Shown here piece by piece: positions 7,854 to 17,780 of a stretch of 64,000 bases of DNA. This DNA comes from Streptomyces shenzhenensis (lineage in GTDB: Bacteria > Actinomycetota > Actinomycetes > Streptomycetales > Streptomycetaceae). Positions within the stretch are counted from its first letter, which is position 1; each line of letters starts with the position of its first letter. Both the position numbers and the translations under genes were made by a program. The notes beneath the pieces are model-generated. The model had not been told where the DNA came from and ran no database searches. It saw only the letters and a list, made by a program, of their open reading frames with translations. Where the stretch lies: contig NZ_PENI01000001.1 in assembly GCF_003688995.1 (NCBI RefSeq), positions 310,001 through 374,000 on the forward strand, written 5' to 3'.

Positions 7854-10800
7854 GTGGCACGCCAGCTGCTCACGGTCGGTCCCGAAAGGCCCGACAGGCC
7901 GGACAGCTTCCGAACCATCAGTGAAGCTTTGGCCAAGGCCCGTACGGGCGCGGTGATCAGCGTCCTGCCGGGGCGATACGAGGAGAACCTGCGGATCTCC
8001 CGGCGGGTCACCATCGTCGCCGAGGGATCGCGCGGCAGCGTGGAGATCGCGCCCCGCACCGGTTCCGCCGTCACCCTGGCGGCCGACGCCGTGATGCTCA
8101 CCGACCTGGTGCTGCGCGGCCCGGAGGACGACGACGTCCCGGTCGTGGACGCCTTCCAGGGCCAGGTCGCCCTCGACGGATGCGACATCACCGGCACCGG
8201 TTGGACCGCGGTGCTCAGCCGCAACACGGGCTCCCTGGCCATGCGCGGCTGCCGGGTCACCAACCCCGAGGGCGCCGGCGTCGTCGACACCTCGTCCGAG
8301 GAGAGCGTCGTCGCGGACTGCGTGCTGGAGAACCTCGGCAGTTCGGCCGTCGTCCTCAGCGAGAAGGCCCGGACCACCGTACGCGGCTGCACCATGCGCG
8401 ACACCCGCGGCAACGGCGTCCTGGCCAACGGCCAGACCCGCGGATCGGTCGAGGACTGCGACATCTCCGCCACCGACAAGCCGGGCATCGCGCTGGAGCA
8501 GAACAGCGCCACCCGGGTGCTCCGTACCCGGCTGCACGACCTGGCGATCGGCGCCCTGGTGACCAGCGCCTCCCGCCCGGAACTGACCGAACTCGACATC
8601 CTGGCCGCCGCCGAGCACGGCGTCCTGGTCTCCGCCGGCGCCGAGCCGGTGCTGCGCCACTGCCGGGTGAGCCGGACGAAGGGCAGCGGTCTGGCCGTCA
8701 CCGGGCGGGCCCGGGGGACGTACGAGGACTGCGAGTTCACCCACTGCGCGGGACCCGCCGTGCTGGCCACCGAGAGCGCGGCGCCGATGCTGACCCGGAC
8801 CGTCGTACGGGACTGCTCGGCCACGTCCGCCGTGCTGCTGACCGGCGAGTCGGCGGCCGAGTTCGACCGGCTCGACGTGACGTCGGCCACCGGTATCGGC
8901 ATCTCCGTGCACTCCGGCGCCAACCCGCTGATCCGGCGGGCCCGCGTGGTGTCGGCCGGCGGCCACGGCGTGGAGGTCCTCAAGGGGGGACGCGGCCGGC
9001 TCGAGGACTGTGTGATCGAGAAGGCCGGCGGCGCGGCCCTGCGGGTCGCCGACGACGGCCGCCCGCACGTCGGCAACAGCACCCTGTCGGACGCCACCGG
9101 ACCCGGCGTCCTCGTCGCGGCGGGCGGCCTGGCCGACATCCGGGACACCACCGTCGACGGCAGCGCGGCGGAGGGCATCCGGGTCGAGGAGGACGGCGAG
9201 GTGTCCGCCGTACGCAACCGGATCACCTCCTCCGGGTCGCACGGTGTGCTGCTGGCCGCCGGGGCACGGGCCGCGCTGGGCGGCTGCGAGGTGTCCAGCG
9301 GCCAGGCCGACGGCATCCGGGTCGACACCGCCGAGCGGGTCTCCGTCCGCGACTGCACGGTCAGCGACAACCGGGGCGCCGGGCTGCGGCAGACCGTCCG
9401 GGACGGCATGCTCGCCGTGGACCGGCTGTCCAGCGTGGCGAACGGCGCCCGGGACGCCTGGGACGGCGCGCCGCCGCCCGCCCCCGCGGACCCGGCGGAC
9501 CCCGCAGCCGCGGCCGCCAAGGACGGCCCCGCCGAACCGCAGGGCCCGGTCGAGGAGTTGGAGGCCCTGGTCGGGCTGGAAGGGGTCAAGCACCAGGTCA
9601 AGAGCCTGGTCAACCTGACCCGGCTGGCCCAGCGCCGGGCCAGTCTCGGCATGCCGGCCCCGCCGATGAGCCGGCACCTGATCTTCGCGGGCGCCCCCGG
9701 CACCGGCAAGACCACGGTCGCCCGGCTCTACGGCTCCATCCTGGCCGAGCTCGGCGGGCTGCGCTCAGGACACCTCGTCGAGGTCTCCCGGGCCGACCTC
9801 GTCGCCCAGGTCGTCGGCGGCACGGCGATCAAGACCACCGAGACGTTCAACCGGGCGCTCGGCGGCGTGCTGTTCATCGACGAGGCCTACACGCTCGCCT
9901 CCGACAGCAAGAACTCCGGGGCCGACTTCGGCCGCGAGGCCGTCGACACCCTGGTCAAGCTGATGGAGGACCACCGCGACGACGTGGTGGTGATCGCGGC
10001 CGGCTACTCCAAGGAGATGGACTCCTTCCTCGCCGTCAACCCCGGTCTCGCGTCCCGCTTCGCCCGCACCATCGAGTTCGTCAACTACACGGTCGACGAG
10101 TTGGTGACCATCGTGGAGAGCCTGTGCGCACGGCACCGCTACGAACTCGTCCCCGACACCAGGGACGCGCTCGCCACGCACTTCGCCGAGATGCACCGGG
10201 GCCCCAACTTCGGCAACGGCCGGGTGGCCCGGCAGGTGTTCGAGGAGATGGTGGACCGGCAGGCGTTCCGGCTGGCCTCGCTCCCGGAGGCCGGGGAACA
10301 GGATCTGACGGTGCTGCTGCCCGAGGACGTCGGCGAGGCCGCTGCCGCCGCCGTCAAGGCCGCCTCGTCCGGTCACCGGGCCACCTCGCCGCTGGACGAA
10401 CTCAATGCGATGGTCGGCCTCGAGACCGTCAAGCACGAGGTCACCGACATGATCAACCTGCTGTCGGCGTCCCAGCGACGGCAGGCCGCCGGGCTGCCCG
10501 CCTCCCGTATCAACCGGCACCTGGTCTTCGCGGGACCGCCCGGCACCGGCAAGACGACGGTGGCCCGGCTGTACGGAAAGCTGCTGCGCTCGCTGGGCGT
10601 GCTGCCGCGCGGCCAGCTCGTCGAGGTGGCCCGCGCCGACCTCGTCGGACGCTACGTGGGACACACCGCCCAGCTCACCCAGGAGGTCTTCGAAAAGGCC
10701 CTCGGCGGTGTGCTGTTCGTCGACGAGGCGTACACCCTCACCCCGCCCGGCTCGCCCGCGGACTTCGGACGGGAGGCGGTGGACACGCTGCTGAAGCTGA

Positions 10801-11198
10801 TGGAGGACCACCGCGAGGACGTCGTGGTGATCGTGGCCGGCTACACCGCCGAGATGAACCGCTTCCTGGCCTCCAACCCCGGCCTCGCCTCCCGCTTCTC
10901 ACGGCACGTCGAATTCCCCGACTACAGCTCGGAGGAGCTCGTCACCATCGTCCAGCAGCACGCCGCCGCGTCCGGCTTCGAGTGCGCTGCCGATGTGCCG
11001 CAGGCGCTGCTCACGTTCTTCAAGGCCCAGCCGCGGGACCGGTCCTTCGGTAACGCGCGGCTGGCCCGGCAGACCGTCGAGCAGATGGCCACCCGGCAGG
11101 CCCGGCGGCTGGCCGCGATGAACTCGCCGAGCATGGCGGAACTCCAGACCCTGCTGGCGGAGGACCTCCCCGAACCACCATCGCCACCCGGCCGGTAG
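7854..11198 (+). CDS. Right-handed beta-helix protein fused to tandem EccA-like AAA ATPase modules
   Basis: This 1,114-residue GTG-start protein has roughly 500 N-terminal residues of parallel beta-helix (pectate-lyase-like) repeats, recurring as VLRxCRVxxxxGxGLxV-type coils, then a Pro/Ala linker (about 535-560) and two CbxX/CfxQ-type AAA modules. P-loops are GAPGTGKT (613-620) and GPPGTGKT (894-901); each module has a GGVLFI/VDEAYTL Walker B. EccA chaperone-type ATPases of ESX loci belong to the same AAA subfamily, so a cytoplasmic role in substrate handling is likely. No signal peptide is seen. It is divergent from the mycosin gene. The substrate of the beta-helix part is unknown. Confidence 0.85.
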   Translation: MARQLLTVGPERPDRPDSFRTISEALAKARTGAVISVLPGRYEENLRISRRVTIVAEGSRGSVEIAPRTGSAVTLAADAVMLTDLVLRGPEDDDVPVVDAFQGQVALDGCDITGTGWTAVLSRNTGSLAMRGCRVTNPEGAGVVDTSSEESVVADCVLENLGSSAVVLSEKARTTVRGCTMRDTRGNGVLANGQTRGSVEDCDISATDKPGIALEQNSATRVLRTRLHDLAIGALVTSASRPELTELDILAAAEHGVLVSAGAEPVLRHCRVSRTKGSGLAVTGRARGTYEDCEFTHCAGPAVLATESAAPMLTRTVVRDCSATSAVLLTGESAAEFDRLDVTSATGIGISVHSGANPLIRRARVVSAGGHGVEVLKGGRGRLEDCVIEKAGGAALRVADDGRPHVGNSTLSDATGPGVLVAAGGLADIRDTTVDGSAAEGIRVEEDGEVSAVRNRITSSGSHGVLLAAGARAALGGCEVSSGQADGIRVDTAERVSVRDCTVSDNRGAGLRQTVRDGMLAVDRLSSVANGARDAWDGAPPPAPADPADPAAAAAKDGPAEPQGPVEELEALVGLEGVKHQVKSLVNLTRLAQRRASLGMPAPPMSRHLIFAGAPGTGKTTVARLYGSILAELGGLRSGHLVEVSRADLVAQVVGGTAIKTTETFNRALGGVLFIDEAYTLASDSKNSGADFGREAVDTLVKLMEDHRDDVVVIAAGYSKEMDSFLAVNPGLASRFARTIEFVNYTVDELVTIVESLCARHRYELVPDTRDALATHFAEMHRGPNFGNGRVARQVFEEMVDRQAFRLASLPEAGEQDLTVLLPEDVGEAAAAAVKAASSGHRATSPLDELNAMVGLETVKHEVTDMINLLSASQRRQAAGLPASRINRHLVFAGPPGTGKTTVARLYGKLLRSLGVLPRGQLVEVARADLVGRYVGHTAQLTQEVFEKALGGVLFVDEAYTLTPPGSPADFGREAVDTLLKLMEDHREDVVVIVAGYTAEMNRFLASNPGLASRFSRHVEFPDYSSEELVTIVQQHAAASGFECAADVPQALLTFFKAQPRDRSFGNARLARQTVEQMATRQARRLAAMNSPSMAELQTLLAEDLPEPPSPPGR

Positions 11199-11417
11199 CC
11201 CGCCCCGGCACGGAAGCCCGCGTGCCCGCCGCCAAGTCCGCGCTCGGCAAGGACAGGGGCCCACGGCCCCGGTCCCGGACGGCAGGACACCGGCGGAGCG
11301 GACGTCGGCGGCGGACCGGAGCGGCTGTCGCCCGCCGTGCTGGAGCATCCTGCACAGCAGTCGGTCCTGACCCCGCTCACCGGCCTCGGCCGTCCCGCCC
11401 CGGATACACTCGCCCAC

Positions 11418-12293
11418 ATGGTCCGTTCGTCTCGTGAGGGTGTGAGCCCCGGGATGTGGCGGCGTGAGAAGGGGACCGTGGTGCGCCGGGCCACGGCACT
11501 TCCGGACCGGGCGACGGCCCCCTTCGTCATCATCGCCGAGTCGCAGGTTCCGCGCGTCCCCACGGAGTGGGCGCCGCACACGCATCCCCTGCACGAACTC
11601 GTCTGGGTACGCGGCGGCACGCTGACCTCCCGCGTGGAGGACCGTATCTTCACCGTGTCCGAGGGGCACGGGCTGTGGATGCCTGCCGGAGTGGTGCACG
11701 GCGGGCGGGCGACGGCGGGTGCGGAGTTCTACGACGCCTTCTTCGCGCCCGACCGCACGCCGTTCGCGTTCGGGGGGCCGACAGCGATCGCGATGACGCC
11801 GCTGCTGGAGTCGTTGCTGACCCATCTGTCCCGCACGGATCTCGACGCCGCGGCCAGGGCGCGGGCGGAGTCGGTCGTGTTCGACGTGCTCCAGCCGCTG
11901 GAGCGCCCGTTCGCGTTGCAGTTGCCCGGCGACGCCCGGATCGACGCGATCACCGAAGCCCTGCTGGACGATCCCGCCGACTGCCGCTCGCTGGAGGAGT
12001 GGGCGCGGTGGCTGGGGATCAGCGACCGCACGATCACCCGTGCGTTCCGCCACGCGACAGGGCTGTCCTTCGCCCAGTGGCGGCAGGTGCTGCGCGTCCA
12101 TCGGGCGCTGACCCTGCTCTCCGAGGGGCTCGACGTGCAGACCGTCTCCGAGACGCTCGGCTACGCACAGCCCAGCACCTTCATCGCCGCCTTCCGGCGT
12201 GTCACGGGAACCACGCCGGGCGCGTTCTTCGACGCGGCCGACGGCACCCCGGGCGGTGTCCGGAATTCCGTATCAGGTGTCCAGAACTCCTGA
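11418..12293 (+). CDS. AraC-family transcriptional regulator with cupin sensor domain
   Basis: About 291 residues. The N-terminal part has a cupin-like jelly-roll signature (HTHPLHELVWVRGG, then GHGLWMPAGVVHGG). The C-terminal 100 residues carry two helix-turn-helix motifs (SLEEWARWLGISDRTITRAF; VSETLGYAQPSTFIAAFRRV). It sits immediately upstream of and co-oriented with an ABC uptake operon, so it probably regulates metal-chelate uptake, as AraC regulators commonly do beside siderophore genes. The start is uncertain: ATG 11418 is used, but ATG 11454 or GTG 11478/11481 (AAGGGG upstream) would also preserve the cupin. The preceding 219 bases show no other gene. Confidence 0.85.
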   Translation: MVRSSREGVSPGMWRREKGTVVRRATALPDRATAPFVIIAESQVPRVPTEWAPHTHPLHELVWVRGGTLTSRVEDRIFTVSEGHGLWMPAGVVHGGRATAGAEFYDAFFAPDRTPFAFGGPTAIAMTPLLESLLTHLSRTDLDAAARARAESVVFDVLQPLERPFALQLPGDARIDAITEALLDDPADCRSLEEWARWLGISDRTITRAFRHATGLSFAQWRQVLRVHRALTLLSEGLDVQTVSETLGYAQPSTFIAAFRRVTGTTPGAFFDAADGTPGGVRNSVSGVQNS

Positions 12294-12325
12294 TTGTCGA
12301 CACGGCGAGCGGAATATAACCTTCT

Positions 12326-12344
12326 CGAAGTTAGGCAACCCTTA
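12326..12344 (+). promoter_or_regulatory. Candidate iron box (DmdR/IdeR-type) upstream of the ABC uptake operon
   Basis: The 19 bases CGAAGTTAGGCAACCCTTA match the actinobacterial IdeR/DmdR consensus TTAGGTTAGGCTCACCTAA at 12 of 19 positions, including an unbroken TTAGGC core and the CCT/A right arm. It lies 33 bases after the AraC stop and about 118 bases before the ATPase start. This suggests iron-dependent repression of the transporter by DmdR-type proteins. It is judged by eye, not by a scored matrix. Confidence 0.5.
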
Positions 12345-12461
12345 GTTGTTGCTCGCGGCGTACGGGGGTTTCCGGGCGCCGGGGAGTCTCTACGGCCCGG
12401 CCGGCAACGGCCGGACGGAGGGTGCCGCAGTCGTTGCCCCTCCGACCGTCCGGACCCACCC

Positions 12462-13403
12462 ATGTTCACAAGCTCCTCCCGGCGCGCCGATCGGCGTACG
12501 GCCGATCCGGCCACGCCGGGCGCCGCCCTCAGCGGGCACGATCTGGTGCTGCGCTACAGCGGGACGCCGGTCGTCCACGGTGTCTCGCTGGCCCTGGAGC
12601 CCGGCCGCGCAACCGCTCTGGTGGGGCCGAACGGCAGCGGGAAGTCCACGCTGCTGCGCGCGCTCGCCCGACTGCACCGGGTGGACGGCGGCCGGGTGAC
12701 GCTCGGCGCCCCCGACGGACCGCCCGAGCGCGACGCGGCCCTGCTCAGCGCCCGCCGGTTCGCCCGCGAGGTGACGCTGTTCGCCCAGTCGAGGCCCGCG
12801 CCCCAGGGGCTGACGGTCGCGGAGGTCGTGGCCTTCGGACGCCACCCGTACCGGCGTGGCTTCGCCGGACCGACCGCCGAGGACCGGAGCGCCATCGACC
12901 ACGCCATGGGCGTCACCGGCGTACGGGACATGGCGGGCCGGCCGGTCGGGGAACTCTCCGGCGGGGAGATGCAGCGTGTCTGGCTCGCGGCCTGCCTGGC
13001 CCAGGACACCGGCGTCGTGCTGCTGGACGAACCGACCAACCACCTGGACCTGCGCTACCAGATCGAGACGCTCGACCTGGTGCGCGATCTCGTCGAGGAG
13101 CACGGCATCGCGGTCGGGATCGTGCTGCACGACCTCGACCAGGCCGCCCGCGTCGCGGACACGCTGGTCCTGATGCGCGCGGGCCGCGTGCACGCGGCGG
13201 GCGCACCCGCCGACGTCCTCACCGCGGAGAACATCGGCGCGGTCTACGACATCCGTGTCGAGGTCGGCGTGGACCCTCGCACGGGCCGGCTCCGTATTGA
13301 CCCGATCGGGCGGCACCCCGCCCGGAGCGGCACATCCGCCGCTCCGACGAATCGCCAGAATCACCAGAATCGCAAGGATCGCAAGAAAGAGGACCCTTCA
13401 TGA
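12462..13403 (+). CDS. Iron-siderophore type ABC transporter ATP-binding protein
   Basis: Starting at ATG 12462 the protein is 313 residues; upstream codons in the same frame lack family similarity and overlap the iron-box leader. Walker A GPNGSGKS is at 55-62, signature LSGGEMQR at 165-172 and Walker B VVLLDEP at 185-191, followed by NHLD and an H-loop LHDLDQA. The order resembles FepC/FhuC ATPases. The C-terminus ends in a low-complexity Asn/Gln/Lys tail. Its stop overlaps the next gene's ATG (ATGA), so translational coupling with the binding protein is likely. It energises uptake through the fused permease two genes downstream. Confidence 0.9.
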   Translation: MFTSSSRRADRRTADPATPGAALSGHDLVLRYSGTPVVHGVSLALEPGRATALVGPNGSGKSTLLRALARLHRVDGGRVTLGAPDGPPERDAALLSARRFAREVTLFAQSRPAPQGLTVAEVVAFGRHPYRRGFAGPTAEDRSAIDHAMGVTGVRDMAGRPVGELSGGEMQRVWLAACLAQDTGVVLLDEPTNHLDLRYQIETLDLVRDLVEEHGIAVGIVLHDLDQAARVADTLVLMRAGRVHAAGAPADVLTAENIGAVYDIRVEVGVDPRTGRLRIDPIGRHPARSGTSAAPTNRQNHQNRKDRKKEDPS

Positions 13404-14464
13404 ACCGTGCCCGTCGCCTGGCGGCGTCAGCCTCCGCAGGGCTCGTCGTCCTCGCCGCAACGGCTTGCGGCACGACCGCCGTCGACAAGGCCGAGGCCGG
13501 CAGCGGCACCAGCGCGTCGCCCGCGTCGAAGAGCTGCGCCGAGGACACCACGACCACCTCGACGAAGCCGGTCTCCTTCAAGGACGGCGTCGGCCGGCAG
13601 GTGAAGCTCGACAAGCCCGCCGAACGGATCGCGGTCCTGGAGTGGCAGCAGGTCGAGGACGCGCTGACCCTGTGCGTCACCCCCGTCGCGGTCTCCGACG
13701 CGAAGGGGTACCGCACCTGGGTCAGCGCGGAGAAGCTGCCCGACGGGGTGACGGATGTCGGCACCCGTGAGGAGCCCGACCTCGACACCCTCTTCGCGGC
13801 GAAGCCCGACCTCATCGTCGTGGAGGCGTTCGACGGCGACGACGAGACCCTCGCGAAGCTGGAGAAGCGAGGCGTCCCCGTGATGGCGACGCGGGGGGCG
13901 AACCCGGATGATCCGATCGGGAACATGCGGAACGTGTTCAGCATGATCGGCAAGGCGACGGGTCGCACCGAGCGGGCGGACCGGGTGCTCCAGGAGTTCG
14001 ACGAGCACCTCGCGACGGCCAAGAAGCAGGTCGCCGCCGCCGATCTGCCGACGAAGGACTTCCTGTTCTTCGACGGATGGCTGCAGGGAGGCAACCTCAC
14101 CGTCCGCCCCTACGGCAAGGGCGCCCTGTTCACCGAGATAGGTGAAGAGCTCGGCATGAACCCCGCCTGGACCGATGCCGTCAACAAGGCCCACGGCGAC
14201 GGGGGTGTCGATCCCGCCTACGGCCTCGCGCAGACCGACGTCGAGGGACTCACCGCGGTGGGGAACGCCAACCTCTTCTACGCCAACGACGAAGGAGCCG
14301 GGGGGTACGTCGCGGCGCTGGAGAAGAACCCGATCTGGAAGTCCATCCCGGCCGTGCGGGAAAAGCGCGCGCACGCCTTCCCGGCGCGGGTGTGGGGCGC
14401 CGGCGGTCCGCGCTCCTGCGAGCAGGCGATCGACGCGTACGTCGACGTACTCGACAAGAAGTGA
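13400..14464 (+). CDS. Iron-siderophore type substrate-binding lipoprotein
   Basis: The 354-residue secreted lipoprotein has a basic N-terminus, a hydrophobic core and lipobox LAATAC with modified Cys23. The mature part carries the periplasmic-binding (FepB/FhuD) fold signature: DGVGRQVKLDKPAERIAVL, then EEPDLDTLFAAKPDLIVV, and the C-terminal IDAYVDVLDKK. It should be tethered outside the membrane and hand a ferric chelate to the permease. The start overlaps the ATPase stop by four bases and its own stop overlaps the permease GTG, so the three genes form a tightly coupled operon. The ligand cannot be read from sequence. Confidence 0.9.
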   Translation: MNRARRLAASASAGLVVLAATACGTTAVDKAEAGSGTSASPASKSCAEDTTTTSTKPVSFKDGVGRQVKLDKPAERIAVLEWQQVEDALTLCVTPVAVSDAKGYRTWVSAEKLPDGVTDVGTREEPDLDTLFAAKPDLIVVEAFDGDDETLAKLEKRGVPVMATRGANPDDPIGNMRNVFSMIGKATGRTERADRVLQEFDEHLATAKKQVAAADLPTKDFLFFDGWLQGGNLTVRPYGKGALFTEIGEELGMNPAWTDAVNKAHGDGGVDPAYGLAQTDVEGLTAVGNANLFYANDEGAGGYVAALEKNPIWKSIPAVREKRAHAFPARVWGAGGPRSCEQAIDAYVDVLDKK

Positions 14465-16563
14465 GCACACCGCGGACACCGGCATCCGGAGCGCGTACGC
14501 TGCCGCGCGCCGAGCACGGCGGCGGCCCCACCGGGGTGGCCGTCCTGGCAGTCCTTCTCGTCGTGACCGTCCTGGTGGGCATGTGGCACCTGACGCAGGG
14601 GACGTCGGGCGTCGGCGTCGGCGACCTGGTGCGGTATCTCGCCGGGGAACGGGAGAACACCGGCGGGGCGCCGGTCGGTGAGATCCTCACCGGCTCGCGC
14701 CTGCCGCGCCTGCTCGCGGGCGTGGCGGTGGGCTTCGCCCTCGGCTGTGCCGGCGCGCTGCTGCAGTCCGTCACGCACAACGCGCTCGCCTCCCCCGACA
14801 CCCTCGCGGTCTCGGCCGGGGCCTACTGCACGCTCTCGCTCGTCGCGGCCTTCGGTCTCACCGTCCCGCTGTGGGCGTCGGGCGCCGTCGCCTTCGCCGG
14901 CGGCCTGCTCGCGGCGGCGCTCGTGCTGCTCCTCGCGGGCCGGGCCGCAGGCACCGCGGGCACCCGTCTCATCCTCGCCGGATCGGCGACGGCGATGGCC
15001 CTGGACGCGGTGACCGGGATGCTCCTCATCCTGTTCGACCAGAACACGACGGGCCTCTTCGCCTGGGGGAGCGGTTCGCTCGCACAGCTGAACATCGACG
15101 CGTCGGTCCGCGCCTTCCCCCTCGTGGCCGTGGTGCTGTGCGTCGCCCTGGCGCTGTCCCGGCGGCTGGACGTGATGAACCTCGGCGACGACGCCGCGTC
15201 CACCCTCGGCGTACCGGTCAGGACCACCCGCGTGACCGCGGTCCTCTGCGCGGTACTCCTGACCAGCACGGCGGTGACGCTCGCGGGCCCGATCGCCTTC
15301 GTCGGCCTCGGCGCCCCCGTCCTGACCCGGCTGATCGCGGGACGGGTCCGGTCGCTGCGCCGGCACCTCCTTCTGGTGCCCGCGGCCGGGCTGCTCGGCG
15401 CGCTGCTCATCCTGCTCGCGGACGCGTCGCTGCGCGCGGTGCAGGGTGCGGACGGTGCCGCCGCCATTCCCACCGGTGTGCCGACCGCGCTGCTCGGTTC
15501 CGTCGTGATCGTGGTCCTCGCGCTCCGCCTCCGCGACACGGGTCAGCTCCGGCAACCACCGCACGCGCGGGTCGCCGTACGGTCCCGCCGCGCGTTCCTC
15601 CTCGTCGTGCTCGGCGCGGTGACACTCCTCGCCTGCGCGGTCCTCGTGGCGGTCCTCGCGGGGAGCCTCTGGCTGCGGACGGGGGACATCGCGCTCTGGG
15701 CGCGGGGAGCCGCCCCGGACCTGATCGGCCAGGCGCTCGACGACCGGGTCCCGCGCGTGACCGCCGCGGTCCTCGCCGGCGCGGCGCTCGGTCTTGCCGG
15801 ATGCGTCGTGCAGAGCGCGGTGCGCAACCCGCTGGCGGAGCCGGGGGTGCTCGGCATCACGGCGGGCGCCGGGCTGGGTGCGGCGAGCGTCGTCACGTCG
15901 GGACTGCCCGGCGGACGGCCGCTGCTCATCGCGGCCGCGGTCGCGGCGGGGCTCGCCACGTTCGCGGTGATCGCCCTGCTGGCCTGGCGCGGCGGTTTCC
16001 TGCCCGACCGGTTCGTACTGATCGGCATCGGCTGCGGGTACGGCCTCAGCTCCGTCACCACCTTCCTCCTGCTGCGTGCCGACCCGTGGAACACGCCCCG
16101 GATCTTCACCTGGCTCTCCGGCACGACCTACGGGCGCACGCTGCCCGACGTCGTACCGGTCGCGGTGGCCCTGGCGCTCGCGCTCCCCGTGCTGCTCGCC
16201 ATGCGCGGCCGGCTCGACCTGCTCGCCGTCGACGAGGACACCCCGCGCATAGTCGGCGTCAGGGTGGAGCGCGCACGCTTCACCGCACTCGCGGTCGCCG
16301 CGGTGCTCGCGGCGGTCAGCGTGATCGCCATCGGCGTCGTCGGTTTCGTGGGGCTCGTCGCCCCGCACCTCGCCCGGTCACTGGTGGGCGCCCGGCACGG
16401 CCGCGCGATCCCGGTCGCGATGCTGCTCGGCGGGCTGCTGGTCTGCGTGGCCGACGCCCTCGGCCGCACGCTCGTCGCACCCGCCCAGATCCCGGCGGGC
16501 CTCATGATCGCCCTCGTCGGTGCGCCGTACTTCATCTGGGTGCTCCGCCGGTCCCGCGCATGA
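14461..16563 (+). CDS. Fused double FecCD-type ABC permease
   Basis: The 700-residue protein starts at GTG 14461, which overlaps the lipoprotein stop (GTGA). It is two FecCD/BtuC-type permease halves joined head to tail, each with about ten hydrophobic helices. Half one contains SRLPRLLAGVAVGFALGCAG and GPIAFVGLGAPVLTRL; half two repeats these as DDRVPRVTAAVLAGAALGLA and GVVGFVGLVAPHLARSL. The paired G-(P/V)-(I/V)-x-FVGL motifs mark the ATPase-coupling loops. One-chain dimers of this kind occur in FhuB. Together with the neighbouring lipoprotein and ATPase it makes a complete importer. Confidence 0.92.
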   Translation: MSTPRTPASGARTLPRAEHGGGPTGVAVLAVLLVVTVLVGMWHLTQGTSGVGVGDLVRYLAGERENTGGAPVGEILTGSRLPRLLAGVAVGFALGCAGALLQSVTHNALASPDTLAVSAGAYCTLSLVAAFGLTVPLWASGAVAFAGGLLAAALVLLLAGRAAGTAGTRLILAGSATAMALDAVTGMLLILFDQNTTGLFAWGSGSLAQLNIDASVRAFPLVAVVLCVALALSRRLDVMNLGDDAASTLGVPVRTTRVTAVLCAVLLTSTAVTLAGPIAFVGLGAPVLTRLIAGRVRSLRRHLLLVPAAGLLGALLILLADASLRAVQGADGAAAIPTGVPTALLGSVVIVVLALRLRDTGQLRQPPHARVAVRSRRAFLLVVLGAVTLLACAVLVAVLAGSLWLRTGDIALWARGAAPDLIGQALDDRVPRVTAAVLAGAALGLAGCVVQSAVRNPLAEPGVLGITAGAGLGAASVVTSGLPGGRPLLIAAAVAAGLATFAVIALLAWRGGFLPDRFVLIGIGCGYGLSSVTTFLLLRADPWNTPRIFTWLSGTTYGRTLPDVVPVAVALALALPVLLAMRGRLDLLAVDEDTPRIVGVRVERARFTALAVAAVLAAVSVIAIGVVGFVGLVAPHLARSLVGARHGRAIPVAMLLGGLLVCVADALGRTLVAPAQIPAGLMIALVGAPYFIWVLRRSRA

Positions 16564-16621
16564 CGCCGGTGGAGACCTGCCGGCGAAGCCCCGCCCCCTT
16601 CGACCCGTCAGGAGTGCCGGA

Positions 16622-17707
16622 ATGCCGCCTCACCGGGAAACGCCCGTGAAGAGCACCGTCGTCCCGTTCGAGCCCGACAGATTGCCGGCCCCGCTGCGGC
16701 GGCTCGGACACCCTGACGTACTGGAGCGCTGGCGCGCGGCCGACCGTTCCGCGCACGCCCCGCACATCGTGGCCGTTCCCGGCGACGACGGCGAGGACTG
16801 GTCCGCGGCCGCGCTCGTGACGGCACGCCCGCACACGGCGTACTTGAAGATCGTCGATGCCGTCGGTGACGTGCCGGCGGCCGTCGACGCCGTGGTCTCC
16901 CACGCACGGCACCGGGGGCTCGCGCAGGTCAAGTGGGAAGGGTGGACGGCGAGCGCCGAGGTGGCCGCCGCCGTCGGCTTCGCCCCGCTGGGTGCTCCGC
17001 TCGCGCAGGCGGCGGACGCCGGAGGGCCGGGTTCCGGCTATGTGCGCTGGCTGTGCGACGCTGCGGTGACCGAGCCCCCGTACTACGGGCAGACGACGCA
17101 CTTCACCTGCGGCGCCGTCACCGCCCTGGTCGCGCAGGCGCACGCGGGGACGCTGCCGCGGGAGTCGCTCGACCGCCCGGCGGAGCTGGCGCTGTGGCGC
17201 GACGCGACGAACTTCCCCGCGTGCGAGCCCGTCGGACTGGGCGTCGCCGTGCGCCGAGCGTGGCCGTCGTCCCCGGTCACGGTCTTTCTCGACGTGGACC
17301 GGCCCGTCCTGCTCGACCACTATCCGGAGAGCGAGCAGGAGTGGCGTGCCGTGCTCCAGCGCATGGCGCGGACGGACGCCGAACGGATCGGTGTCCCGGT
17401 CGACTCACGCCACCTGCCCATGACCGCGATCCGGAGCGCGATCGCCCGACGGGAGCAGGTGCTGCTCCTGGTCTCGCTCGCCGCGATGCAGGGGTTCGAC
17501 GTGCCGCACTGGGTGCTCTGTCACGGCGCCGTACCCGGCGCCGTCGTGCTCGAGGACCCCTGGGCCAACGCGCCCACGGGGGACACCTGGGTCGACGCCC
17601 ACCTGCTGCCGGTACCCGACACGTCACTCGACACAATGACGACACTCGCACCGACCCCTTTCCACGGCGCGGTACTCATCGGCGCCCCAGGCCAAGTCGG
17701 CCAGTGA
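16622..17707 (+). CDS. C39-like cysteine peptidase family protein (DUF3335-like)
   Basis: The start at ATG 16622 has AGGAG seven bases upstream, giving 361 residues. The first ~145 residues resemble a degenerate GNAT-like domain (AAALVTARPHTAYLKIVDAV; HARHRGLAQVKWEGW). The rest resembles papain-fold C39-like domains, with Gln157 and Cys163 in GQTTHFTCGAV, His296 in DVPHWVL and Asp312 in LEDPW as a plausible catalytic set. No signal peptide is visible, so it is likely cytoplasmic. It lies 58 bases after the permease and probably belongs to the same operon. One possibility is cleavage of an imported peptide-type chelate; this is inference. Confidence 0.75.
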   Translation: MPPHRETPVKSTVVPFEPDRLPAPLRRLGHPDVLERWRAADRSAHAPHIVAVPGDDGEDWSAAALVTARPHTAYLKIVDAVGDVPAAVDAVVSHARHRGLAQVKWEGWTASAEVAAAVGFAPLGAPLAQAADAGGPGSGYVRWLCDAAVTEPPYYGQTTHFTCGAVTALVAQAHAGTLPRESLDRPAELALWRDATNFPACEPVGLGVAVRRAWPSSPVTVFLDVDRPVLLDHYPESEQEWRAVLQRMARTDAERIGVPVDSRHLPMTAIRSAIARREQVLLLVSLAAMQGFDVPHWVLCHGAVPGAVVLEDPWANAPTGDTWVDAHLLPVPDTSLDTMTTLAPTPFHGAVLIGAPGQVGQ

Positions 17708-17780
17708 TCATCAATTCCCGTGGCACGCATGGCATTCCGGAAGATGACCGCGTTCCGGCATCACCGAACCGTCACCCCGG

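Noticed and set aside
6041..9715. 1,224-codon minus-strand open frame
   Set aside because: It overlaps the mycosin gene in another frame and runs antisense to the beta-helix protein; composition is Ser/Arg/Pro noise typical of GC-rich shadows.
14278..16368. 696-codon minus-strand frame opposite the permease
   Set aside because: Glu/Arg/Gly/His-rich antisense frame with no domain; the sense strand encodes an obvious permease.
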